A DNA stretch of 10,899 nt, from positions 48,968 to 59,866 of the forward strand of contig NWUY0300028631.1 of NCBI GenBank assembly GCA_004151065.3, written 5' to 3'. Shown piece by piece: positions 1 through 7,139 of the stretch. The stretch is from Larix sibirica. Its lineage: Eukaryota > Streptophyta > Pinopsida > Pinales > Pinaceae. Below the pieces are notes generated by a model. It did no database searches and had not been told where the DNA came from. It saw only the letters and a list, made by a program, of their open reading frames with translations. A program made the translations under genes and the position numbers. Numbering within the stretch: the first letter of the stretch is position 1; each line of letters opens with the position of its first letter.

Positions 1-458
1 TTTCATTCATATGATTCTAATGAGTGGGATGAGATTATGTGAAAGCCCAGAATTTGGCATCATGTTCCCTTCCTCGAATTGGGTCCGCGGGAGGGTACAT
101 TACAGGTACTAGTGGCACTTGAAGGGGATTTATGTGGTACTAGTTGCACTTGAAGGGGATATGTGGATAATTTATCTTTTGTGCAAACTTTGAATCAATG
201 GTTTTTATTCTTATTGATTGTTTCTTGTAAGCCCTTTCTCAAATACACTACAATGCTAATTCAAGTACACAATATGTTGTTATCTAAGGATTGGATGTTA
301 TCAATTTTTATTATTATTTAATTTCCACTAAAGTGAAGGATTTCATTGTTTTACAAGTGAAGTAACAGAAAGGGTAAGTGAACCCAAACTAGGACTGTGC
401 AGGGTATTTCTTCAATGGGATTGAAATTTATGGTTCATTGTTCAGATTTAGACCACTT
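1..458. other. Unassigned repeat-like DNA
   Basis: No reading frame or structural signal supports a gene here. The only clear structure is the short tandem duplication at 105-164, listed separately. The rest is AT-rich and may be decayed transposon sequence, but I cannot assign a family. Confidence 0.4.
105..164. repeat. 31-bp tandem duplication
   Basis: The unit starting GGTACTAGTGGCACTTGAAG at 105 recurs at 136 as GGTACTAGTTGCACTTGAAG. The period is 31 bp, with one substitution and a 2-bp deletion near the end of the second unit. This looks like a simple replication-slippage duplication; no function is suggested. Confidence 0.8.
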
Positions 459-471
459 TATAGCTTGGTTG

Positions 472-680
472 GCTATTTCTAGTGGTTGAGTGCTTTGAAC
501 CTCATGTAGTAGGTCTCGGGGTCGATTTCCAAGCTAATTGCCTCTATTGCATGTCTCCATCGATCTCCTAGCTGGGTTAGGTGTTTTAATCAATGCATAT
601 GAGTTCACACTGGCTACCACATGCAAATGAGGGGAAGTGCCCATCAATTTACCCATGAGATTTACCTTGGGTAAAAAAGA
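472..680 (+). mobile_element. Candidate tRNA-derived SINE, about 209 bp
   Basis: The head carries an A-box-like TAGTGGTTGAGTG at 480-492 and a B-box-like GGTCGATTTCC at 520-530, about 30 bp apart, as in internal RNA polymerase III promoters of tRNA-derived SINEs. The body ends in a short A-rich tail (GGGTAAAAAAGA, to 680). Imperfect direct repeats flank it: TATAGCTTGGTTG at 459-471 and TATAGATTGCTTG at 681-693, matching at 11 of 13 positions, as expected for an old target-site duplication. SINEs encode no protein and rely on LINE machinery. I cannot name the family. The boundaries rest on the flanking repeats. Confidence 0.55.
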
Positions 681-693
681 TATAGATTGCTTG

Positions 694-1278
694 ATTTGTG
701 GAACCAACGTAGTCCTTGGACAATTCTATCAGGGTCTTCCTTATTGCAAAGAGTGGTAACAACCCATCTATTGTAGAAAGCTGATTTGATTGAAGCCTTT
801 ACTAAGGGATTCCAATTCTTTGAGACCTAAGATCTCAATTTTTTATGGGTTGCTCAAGTTCCCATGAACTTTCCTAGTAGAACAAGTTCTATTAATTTAA
901 GAACTTTTTCTTTGGACCACTGGGTAGCCCATTTCGGAATAAGGACCTACTTCCATCTCTTGGCCACTTAAAGAGCTTCTTCTTTGAAGTTGGCTTTTTA
1001 CCTTTTTCTTCATTGACAAGTAGGCTTTGAATAGAGCAAGATAATCAATTTGTGGGGGACGTACAAGCTTGTCTATAAGTAGGGGCTCCAAAGCCCCTCT
1101 TGAAGAGGACCTCATGTGAACATGAGAAAAACTTTATTTTTTGAATGCTTCCTATCAATTTGCTCACCTCTCACAAGTGTGCCTTGTTAGTTTTACCATT
1201 TGCTTCATATGTGTTCTCCTTTAACCATGGCACAATAGTGATGGGCAAATCCATTCCAACGGGGTTCCCTATGCAATA
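694..1278. other. Stretch without recognisable gene
   Basis: I see nothing assignable apart from a small perfect hairpin at 1081-1098 (AGGGGCT, loop CCAA, AGCCCCT). A minus-strand open frame of about 72 codons at 897-1115 has no recognisable motif and cannot be told from chance. Confidence 0.4.
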
Positions 1279-1546
1279 TTGATTGTTGTTGAGGGAGGTG
1301 CACTAGTGTGATTATGTGATAGGCACACTATTTAGCATGCATCGGTTAAGACGCATGCATGTACCATATTTAGATGTGCTATCTTCAGTTTAGACATAGT
1401 TGCAAGTTTATTGATTGTTGTTGAGGGAGGCGCACTAGTGTGATTATGTGATCGACACACTATTTAGCATGCATCATGTGGTTAAGGCGCATGCATGCAC
1501 CCTATTTAGATGTGCTATCTTTAGTTTAGACATAGTTCCGAGATTA
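1279..1546. repeat. Tandem repeat, two units of about 132-136 bp
   Basis: Unit 1 is 1279-1410 and unit 2 is 1411-1546. Both begin TTGATTGTTGTTGAGGGAGG, share GTGTGATTATGTGAT and GACATAGTT, and differ by scattered substitutions plus a 4-bp insertion in unit 2. Each unit holds GCATGC-type palindromes (GCATGCATC, CGCATGCATG). A shorter, more decayed echo of the unit's end follows at about 1570-1620. No coding sense is evident; this may be a piece of an LTR or a satellite-like duplication. Confidence 0.85.
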
Positions 1547-1771
1547 GGAAAGTGCATGGCATATGAAGTTTGTAGATTTAGTTTAGGCATTGTTTTCAAG
1601 TTTAGAAGGCACATGCATGCACGCATTTAATCTGTTCTAATTGAGCACACTATTTTAGGGTACTCATGCATGAGGTGCATACCTCCTAAGGTGAGTTTAA
1701 GTTCATATATTATTGGGGAGGTTAATTTGTAGACCACTATTGAGGTCCAAGGTCGCAATTCCCATTAATGT

Positions 1772-1993
1772 TCAACAACTAACAAGAAGGTTGCTAAGGC
1801 AAAGAGGATCACATTGGATTCCATGAAGGACCACTTGATCCCTCATATTGCAAGTAAATCAACAAAAGAGATGTACAAAGCATTGATCTTTCTTTATCAG
1901 ACTATTAATGTCGCTCACAAGATGCTTTTGAGAAATAAGCTCACTAGTACTCGCATGAGTGACACAAACACAACCATGGGTCGCAGTGTATGA
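1772..1993 (+). pseudogene. Ty1/copia gag (UBN2-like) remnant
   Basis: An open stretch of 73 codons reads like the middle of the gag polyprotein of Ty1/copia LTR retrotransposons (UBN2 type). This is the protein that packages element RNA into virus-like particles in the cytoplasm. The diagnostic run is AKAKRITLDSMKDHLIPHI, then KSTKEMYKALIFLYQ, then a NKLTSTRM segment. These match the family pattern of a lysine-rich segment, a 'D-S-x-x-D-H-L' helix, 'T-A-K-E-M-x-x-x-L-x-x-x-Y', and a basic helix with a conserved methionine. A TAA at 1766-1768 and a TGA at 1991-1993 bound it, so both the gag N-terminus and everything downstream (zinc knuckle, protease, integrase, reverse transcriptase) are missing. 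It is a dead fragment. The call is from visual motif matching; family level is likely, lineage is not resolved. Confidence 0.75.
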
Positions 1994-2103
1994 AGAGAAG
2001 AGAAGGAAATTAGGTAATGATAATAAAAAAATCAAATGGTTGAATGGTGAAGCATGTTTTATATTGATTATTTAAATAAATACTAACGATCTATCCCAAT
2101 AGT

Positions 2104-2561
2104 TGGGTGCTTGAACATATTAGAGAGAAATATGGTGTGTATGATTGTTATTTGCATGGTGAAGATGAAGCACTAAACATGGGGATTGGTTGCAACAACT
2201 TTGTAATTATCTTAACTCTGTCAATTGTTCATTTTATAATGCACATTTGAATTATAACATGTATTATGTTTTATCATTGCTTGTGTTAGTAGACATATGA
2301 CACCATCCTTTTTTCACTTATTTACATGTATGTTTGTTCCTATCTATGTGGGCATATGGACATCATTTTCACACTAAAGATGTTAATGATGGACATGTCA
2401 CACTTGACTATGGAGTAGAGGTCTAAGTTCAACCAATTTAGTTGTGTTGGCCACCATGATCAAAACCTAACAGGGGTGAAGTTAGGTTACATCAGAAAGA
2501 TACAAGAGATCATGCAAGTTGACTTCGCATCTTCCAATGTGTTATTTTTAGGTGCAAGTGG
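2104..2561 (+). pseudogene. CACTA (EnSpm) transposase fragment, DUF4216-like
   Basis: The pieces read as the C-terminal part of plant CACTA/EnSpm transposases (TNP2/TnpD type), which act in the nucleus to move the element. In order they are: WVLEHIREKYGVYDCYLHG from 2104, as in the linker before DUF4216; HFHTKDVNDGHVTLDYGVEV around 2364-2424, matching the family's 'F-H-T-x-x-R-D...T-x-N-S-G-V' segment; GYIRKIQEIMQVDF around 2484-2525; and, after a one-base shift, RCKW at 2550-2561, the hallmark of 'V-L-F-K-C-x-W'. Stops (for example TAG/TAA soon after 2424) and at least two frameshifts make it non-functional. The match stops exactly at the ambiguous base at 2562. Position before the DUF4218-like part is unusual; see findings. 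Confidence 0.72.
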
Positions 2562-2562
2562 N
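2562..2562. other. Ambiguous base (N), possible join
   Basis: A single N sits directly after the TGG of the DUF4216-like RCKW motif and before sequence that reads as DUF4218. It may be one unread base, or a placeholder at an assembly join. Confidence 0.6.
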
Positions 2563-2998
2563 ATCTACATTTGTATGTTGGATTACATCAAAGGAGGTTC
2601 AAATGGCTAGCATACCACAATGGTGTTGAGAGATAGCTAAGAATGTTTGTCTGTTTGAGAAGGAACTTCTCACAAATTTCATGGACTTGGAGGTTCATCT
2701 TTGGAACACTTAGTTGATGAGGTTGATATAGCTAAGGTGCTCTCATGGCGTTAGATATTATTTGTGGAGAGGTACAAGAAAATGGTTAAGGGATTTTTTT
2801 CGACAAAGGCAAAAACCCAAGGGGTATATGGTGGAGGGGCATGGGTCTATGGTGGAGGGGTACATAGGATATGAGTCATTATATTATGTGAATGGGTACA
2901 TCAACAAAATTGATGATACACCAAGAGAAGTAGTTTGGGACAACAAATGGGATGAGGACAAAAGGGAAAGGAAGCTACTCCAAATGAAAGGAAAATGA
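2563..2998 (+). pseudogene. CACTA (EnSpm) transposase fragment, DUF4218-like
   Basis: Three overlapping frames together follow the DUF4218 domain of CACTA transposases. NFMDLEVHLW (2675-2704) corresponds to the family 'F-F-D-x-M-V-H-L'. LVDEVDIAKVLSWR, an in-frame TAG at 2752-2754, then ILFVERYKKMVKGFF (2710-2799) corresponds to 'E-L...G-P-V-x-x-R-W-M-Y-P-x-E-R-Y-x-x-x-L-K'. Then RQRQKPKGYMVEGHGSMVEG and YESLYYVNGYI correspond to 'N-x-A-x-P-E-G-S-I-A-E-G-Y...E-A-L-x-F-x-x-x-Y'. The last frame change falls at a seven-T run (2794-2800), a typical slippage site. A TGA at 2996-2998 ends the readable part. There is an apparent internal duplication of MVEG. It is a dead fragment; the domain call is fairly firm, the exact boundaries are not. 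Confidence 0.78.
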
Positions 2999-3193
2999 CA
3001 CATGATAAAGAGTAAGTCTCTTATATTTTGCCAAAGATCTCTAGAGTGTCTATTTATACTAAAATTAGTAATATATATTTGATCTTATACTATTTGTTTT
3101 GATTTCATGAATGCATAATGAATTCAAAAATTGATGCCATCATTAAATTTGTGCATAAGGAATGATAGTTTTAGACAATCAACCCCCTTATAG

Positions 3194-4096
3194 ATCCTAT
3201 ATTCCATGACTTGCATCATTGGGTATGATTCTAAGAACACCTCCATCTTCCTAAGAAATCCAATGAACAAAGAGGTTCTACCTCCCCATGGGGTGCATGG
3301 TTCCCTAGGGTGTTTTCCCGATCGCCTCTCATTGCTTGGGGGGAGGAATGCGTGTCCCTTTTTCTCCTATACCGATAACTTTAACGCGTGGCAGAGCAAC
3401 TTGCATGCAAAGGCATGCGGGGGGGTGTTGCGAGTTATGGGGCTTATTGAATGTGCCCATACGAACTCAATTGGCTCCAATATCATCATCATTTACTCTA
3501 GGTAGTCTCACACAAGCGAGACTAAAGACTTTGTTGCGAACCACAGCCATATGGAACCTACTCTCAGCATAAGATCTATAGAGTATGGTATCTCTGTTGA
3601 TGAATCCTATATTAACCTAGCCCAACATTTAAACATTTCCTCTCTGAGGCAAGAAGGGACTCCTCGTGGTATCATTTTGCAATTGTGTAAATTTTTTCCT
3701 CTTGAGGAGAAGAAGCGAGAGGCCTTTCTTATTGAAAGAACTGCATAAATGGTGTCTTGGAGGGATATCTTCGCAAACGTTAGACATAATATAGAAGACT
3801 TCAAGAAAATGCTCAGTTTGGTTTAAGAAGGAATTGGTGGTGTTTTACAAAGGATTAAGGGGATCATTGAGGAAGCATGCTACAACAGTTGCAGGTTGGC
3901 GTGTATGGAGTCATGAATTGATGATCTCGATGGTAATATGAGGGACCACATTACGTTGTCAGAGGAAGTTCGAAGGGATCTCCATAGGATTTTCCAGTTG
4001 CTTCAAGGTGGATATGGTCAGAACTCGCTCTCGGAGGCTGCTCTCCCAAAGGATTATTTCTTGGTCTCTCAGCCCTTCCATGGACCATATGGATAG
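3194..4096 (+). pseudogene. Unrecognised protein remnant, one frame with four stops
   Basis: A single frame runs from just after a TAG at 3191-3193 to a TAG at 4094-4096, about 300 codons. It is interrupted by TAG at 3503, TAA at 3746, TAA at 3824 and TGA at 3914, with no frameshift needed. The first methionine is at 3206. The text between stops looks protein-like: LQLCKFFPLEEKKREAFLIE, MVSWRDIFANVRHNIEDFKK, ACYNSCRLACMES, and a charged, probably helical IDDLDGNMRDHITLSEEVRR followed by DLHRIFQLLQGG. Reading through stops within one frame is what a point-mutated gene looks like. I do not recognise the family. A retroelement gag-like or element-encoded accessory protein is one possibility given the neighbours, but no catalytic motif is visible. 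The part upstream of about 3400 is less convincing than the part from 3551 onward. Confidence 0.5.
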
Positions 4097-4422
4097 GCTT
4101 GAATTAGATATGCCTTCTGTCATTTTTTCCTCCTATATCAAATTTTAAGTTTTTCCGTGTTTTTTTATGTAATCAATAAGTAAGAGACTATAATACTCAA
4201 TCAATAGAAGTTGATAGAAGCTCAGTTAGAAAGTTTTTGGATCTATGGAAAATAGCAGGAAGCTATGTGGGAAGGACCCTAAAAGACCTCTGTAGAATTT
4301 TTCTTCCAATTTTGTTAAGGACTGCTTGATGTAAAGAATCAATGTGCTCAGCTTATTAATATACAAATTTTCAGTTTTTGTTTAAAAAAATCTTTCTCCC
4401 CAGATTTGAGTAAGAAGGCATA
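4097..4422. other. AT-rich spacer, no gene seen
   Basis: No open frame or family motif is visible. The stretch around 4345-4390 (GCTTATTAATATACAAATT, then a T-rich run) resembles the end of an LTR or a transcript 3' end, but I see no terminal repeat partner. Confidence 0.4.
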
Positions 4423-5070
4423 GAACCCTCAACCACAAATATAACAAGATAGCTTCCCTTGAATGAGAGTTTGCTAGTTTTTTTGTAGCAAATTTTCCAT
4501 TATATTAGGTAAAGGCTAGCTCCTATGAATTGATCGATGAGCCCTCGTTCTAAAAGGGTGAGGGCCATGTGATGATAAGAAGTTGTTGGAATTGATACTT
4601 TTGGGATCTTGTCCAACTTTTTCATAAACTGAGAGGTTTGTGGCTTCTTGGAAACAATTTTCCCTACGGTTGTGACCATGGATATGAACACCAGGGCATC
4701 GATTTCTGAAGAGGGAGGTGAACCCCTCTAGCATGTATATCCATGGAAGAGGAGGGAAGAATTCAAGTCACGCATGTGATCAGGAGGAGTTGCGATCCAT
4801 AATTTCTTAGAATCATTTAAAAAACTCATTTTATATTTAATATAAAAAATTAGAATTATTTTCATGATTTAATAGAATATTTAAATAAACAATTTGATTT
4901 TTTTTTAAAACATTCAAATATGATTTAAACTCATTTTCATGATTTAATATGCAATCTATTATCACTATTTGTAAGGTTAATATTAATAACTATTATCCTC
5001 AAGGCCGACTTAGTTGAAGGTCATTTTTATCTCTTTTATATTTAATATAATAATTTAGAATTATTTTCAT
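4423..5070. repeat. 648-bp near-identical repeat, copy 1
   Basis: This block matches 7140-7787 base for base at a constant offset of 2717, with no indels and only three substitutions that I can find (two T/C differences near 4470-4485 and one T/A difference near 4816). The match begins at GAACCCTCAACC, directly after the N in the other copy, and ends at TTATTTTCATG. Beyond 5070 the copies remain related but clearly diverged. The left half holds a minus-strand protein-like frame; the right half is AT-rich and begins the 205-bp tandem region. Confidence 0.95.
4500..4826 (-). pseudogene. Unrecognised minus-strand coding remnant, copy 1
   Basis: On the minus strand one frame stays open from about 4826 to a TAA at 4500-4502, except for a single TAG at 4728-4730. 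Visible segments are KKLWIATPPDHMRDLNSSLL, then after the stop RGSPPSSEIDALVFISMVTT, then VSIPTTSYHHMALTLLERGL. Composition is balanced and protein-like, with no obvious low complexity. I do not recognise the family and see no catalytic motif, signal peptide or membrane segment. The same frame, with the same stop, is present in the second copy at 7217-7543. It may be an exon of the unclassified element whose other coding remnants lie further right on the same strand, since the AT-rich DNA between them could be intron or 3' spacer. Confidence 0.4.
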
Positions 5071-5395
5071 GAGTTAATGTTAGAAAATTTAATTAAACAA
5101 ATTCTTTTTAAAAGTTAATCAAACATAATTTACAATTATTTTCATGATTTAATTTGTAATATATTATCATTATTAGTAAAATTGGTATTAACAATTATTA
5201 TTGTCCAAGTCACTTTAATTGAAAGTAATTTTTTTTAACGATTTTTATTTTTTATTTTTAATATAAAATTTTAAAATAAATTTCATGTTTTAATAGAAGA
5301 TGTAATCAAACAAATTGATTTTTAAAATTAATTATTTTGTTAAATTTAATTATTGTATTTTTTATTTTTATCAATATTAATAATAAGTTAGTAAA
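4831..5395. repeat. Degenerate AT-rich tandem repeat, period about 205-216 bp
   Basis: The motif TTATATTTAATATAA starts at 4831, recurs at 5036, and recurs as TTATTTTTAATATAA at 5252, giving periods of 205 and 216 bp. Each unit also carries one or two copies of TTATTTTCATGATTTAAT. A 'CAAGGCCGACTTAGTTGAAGG' type segment near 5000-5019 is echoed as CAAGTCACTTTAATTGAAAG at 5205-5224. Divergence increases to the right. The second copy of the element has only the first unit and part of the next, consistent with unequal exchange. Confidence 0.75.
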
Positions 5396-5398
5396 AAC

Positions 5399-5632
5399 TA
5401 AGTTTCGAAGGGTAGCTCAGTTGGTTGGAGTCTCAGTCTAAAGATTGTTTGATATTGAGGTTGGAGGTTTAATTCTCACGAATCCAACTCTCTGGGTCCT
5501 TTGGGGTTAGGCTCCCAAAACTGGAGCCGATAGGGTGAGGTCTCTTCAGGTGCCCCCCCTAGAATTATTACTGTGGATGTAACGAGCCTCGGCCACAATT
5601 GCTGAGGCTGTGAACCACACCAAAAAAGAAGT
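5399..5632 (+). mobile_element. tRNA-derived SINE, about 234 bp
   Basis: The head contains an A box TAGCTCAGTTGG at 5413-5424 and a B-box-like GGTTTAATTCTC at about 5466-5477, the layout of an RNA polymerase III promoter from a tRNA. A unique body rich in GC compared with its surroundings (5488-5620) ends in CCACACC plus an A-rich tail. Direct repeats flank it: AAGTTAGTAAAAAC at 5385-5398 and AAGTTTAGTAAAAAC at 5629-5643, sharing an exact 11-bp core TTAGTAAAAAC. The related locus at about 7864-7903 lacks the insertion, as an empty site. The 5' edge could be a few bases right of 5399. The family name is not known to me. Confidence 0.85.
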
Positions 5633-5637
5633 TTAGT

Positions 5638-6182
5638 AAAAACATTTAAGAATAATTTTAAAAAACTATATGATTTAATCAAACAAAAATTAATCAAAAT
5701 ATGCAATCATTGATGAGTCATTTAATTAATCAAGTTTGTAAACGTGTTCGATCAACATATCATATATTGATAAACATCAAAGAATCCACATTGAAAAAGA
5801 GTTAAACATTATATAGCATTGAATGATTGTACTTTTTGCAATTATAATCCACATTAAATAATATATATGAATGATAATATCAAAATTAATATATATGTCA
5901 AATAGACATCTCAAGTTAATATAAATGTCAAATAATATGTATCATAGCAATCTCTATATATGTCAGCCACTGCTAGCTTTGCCATTAGACCTAGAGGCAT
6001 TGATAGCTTCAATATATAAGAAATAAACTATAGTGTGATATATCTCTCCAATTACATCTATATCACCTGAAAAGACCATAAAGGATCTATGCTTAGTAAT
6101 AGGTGCAATATGTGGATCAATGGATGGTGCAATTGGTGACATGGGTTGTGCAGTTGATGGTGTGTGGAGGAGGAGGGGGAGG
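5638..6182 (-). mobile_element. Unclassified element, copy 1, 3' part
   Basis: This stretch aligns by eye with 7887-8624. Shared blocks include GAGTTAAACATTATATAGCA against GGGTTAAACATTATATGGTA, and the long shared run AATATATATGAATGATAATA near 5856 and 8284. Copy 2 holds roughly 180 bp not present here (about 8115-8280). Coding sense is minus: the C-terminal frame is at 5963-6142 and the proline-rich tract begins near 6150. Copy 1 stops at 6182, where an LTR begins. Confidence 0.7.
5963..6142 (-). pseudogene. Conserved C-terminal tail of unclassified element, copy 1
   Basis: A 59-codon minus-strand frame from an ATG at 6140-6142 to a TGA at 5963-5965. It reads MSPIAPSIDPHIAPI, then VFSGDIDVIGEIYHTI, then EAINASRSNGKASSG. 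The tail of copy 2 has AFGDIFPIGKIYQTL at the same place, followed by a similar serine/glycine-rich end, so a protein sequence has been kept in two copies whose DNA has diverged. The upstream proline-rich tract is in another frame here (runs of CCT/CCC at 6165-6182), so a frameshift is likely. The ATG is probably not a true start but an internal methionine. Function is unknown. Confidence 0.5.
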
Positions 6183-6918
6183 TGCTATGTGTCACCCAGG
6201 GAGTCGACAGGAGGACAACGAAGTTGACTAGGTAGATTAATGTAGATAATAAAAAACAGAAACGACTAAAACAATAGACAAACCAATCACATGAAAATGC
6301 AAGCCATGAATTGATAACGGATAAACCCAAAGGGTGAAAATTTTGGTTTTATTGGGCAGTTGTCTGTGGGTTGTTGGTCTCTTAAGTTTGTAATCCAACC
6401 TTGTATCAAGGTGTACAAAGTTGAAAGACACATTTACATCAATGGAGATCAAATGAAGGAACCATTCGAGCCTTCTCTTCTGGGACCCATCTTAGTGCAA
6501 TCAAGAACGAAAAACCATTTCATATTCGGGCTTACATGTATATATACAAATCAGATGGACGCTTGGGTGTCTACCCGCCATGTTTCAGTTACAAAGAAGC
6601 AATTACACTTTGATTGAGAGGACCATCTGTTGGCTAGGAAAAGATGAAGATACATTGTTGCCACTTTGATGGCGTCTTCTCGATGCCTTCTGACTATTCA
6701 GAATGTCATCTGACATGTGTTGGAGTCATCAAATGCTGCAGGGCATGTATGATGCACGAATCTTGCATAAGATTGTGTGGGTCGACTGAGTCGATGACTT
6801 ATTTGATGGATCAACTGATTTGTACAGTTGACTGAGTCGACGCAAACAAGATCCGATCAAGGAGTCGACAAGGACTAGGCAATGGTCGATGGCGCTAATC
6901 GATTATTTGAATGGATCA
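6183..6918 (-). mobile_element. Probable 3' LTR of a minus-oriented LTR retrotransposon
   Basis: The block starts TG at 6183 and ends CA at 6917-6918, so on the minus strand it reads TGATCCATTC to ACATAGCA. A purine tract immediately outside its 6918 end (6921-6934) is correctly placed as the polypurine tract of a minus-strand element. A TATA-like TATATATA lies at about 6538-6546, in the middle, as expected between U3 and R. Copies of GACTGAGTCGA in the part upstream of that TATA resemble U3 enhancer repeats. The 6183 end interrupts the proline-rich tract of the unclassified element. No second LTR is in the window, so boundaries are inferred. Length would be about 736 bp. Confidence 0.6.
6781..6870 (-). 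promoter_or_regulatory. GTCGAC-rich repeats in presumed U3
   Basis: GTCGACTGAGTCGA at 6781-6794 and GTTGACTGAGTCGACG at 6827-6842 are near-direct repeats 46 bp apart. GAGTCGACA follows at about 6862-6870. Repeated short motifs upstream of an LTR TATA box are usual for retrotransposon enhancers. No factor can be named. Confidence 0.45.
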
Positions 6919-6920
6919 TA

Positions 6921-6934
6921 CCTCCCCCCTTAAG
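6921..6934 (-). other. Polypurine tract of the minus-oriented retrotransposon
   Basis: On the minus strand this reads CTTAAGGGGGGAGG followed by TA and the TG of the LTR. That is the typical plus-strand primer site next to a 3' LTR. Confidence 0.7.
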
Positions 6935-7138
6935 TGACAATGGTCCCCATTTCTTGCTTGAGTAGATGAGGAACTTATGCTCCAATTTAGTGAGAGGATA
7001 CCACTTTCCTTGAGTTGGGAGTTGTCTTGTTTTCGCCACCTGAAACAAGGGAATTGTTTATGTCCTTGTATGGCGTGCTTGTTGTCCGAAAATGGTGTCG
7101 ATGTCAAGAGGCTCCTGAACATCTGGATGGATGTCTTT
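6935..7138 (-). mobile_element. Internal 3' stub of the minus-oriented retrotransposon
   Basis: By position this is the last internal sequence before the polypurine tract. A minus-strand open frame extends across it (6916-7164, running over the N), but I see no gag, protease, reverse transcriptase or integrase motif, so it is probably untranslated 3' sequence. It ends at the N at 7139; the rest of the element and its 5' LTR are missing. Confidence 0.5.
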
Positions 7139-7139
7139 N
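7139..7139. other. Ambiguous base (N) at repeat edge
   Basis: The single N falls exactly between retrotransposon sequence and the first base of the 648-bp repeat. This coincidence suggests a contig join or collapsed gap rather than one miscalled base. Confidence 0.65.

Noticed and set aside
1081-1098. Perfect 7-bp hairpin as a terminator
   Set aside because: There is no adjacent gene and no T-run, and the context is eukaryotic. It is probably incidental.
897-1115. 72-codon minus-strand frame
   Set aside because: No family resemblance, no partner copy in the window, and a length within chance expectation.
1279-1546. CRISPR-like array
   Set aside because: There are only two units of about 132 bp, with no regular short repeats and spacers and no cas genes.
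3336-3572. 78-codon + strand frame
   Set aside because: It overlaps the longer single-frame remnant 3194-4096 in another frame and shows no independent motif.
5405-5480. A genuine tRNA gene
   Set aside because: A and B boxes are present, but the acceptor ends do not pair and the unit continues into a 3' body with a tail and target duplication, so it is a SINE head.
6058-6330. 90-codon minus-strand frame rich in Ser, His and Phe
   Set aside because: It crosses the LTR/element boundary at 6182/6183, and the conserved tail is in a different frame (5963-6142).
6360-6835. Two + strand frames of 85 and 63 codons
   Set aside because: They lie inside the presumed LTR, opposite to its orientation, with no protein-like motif.
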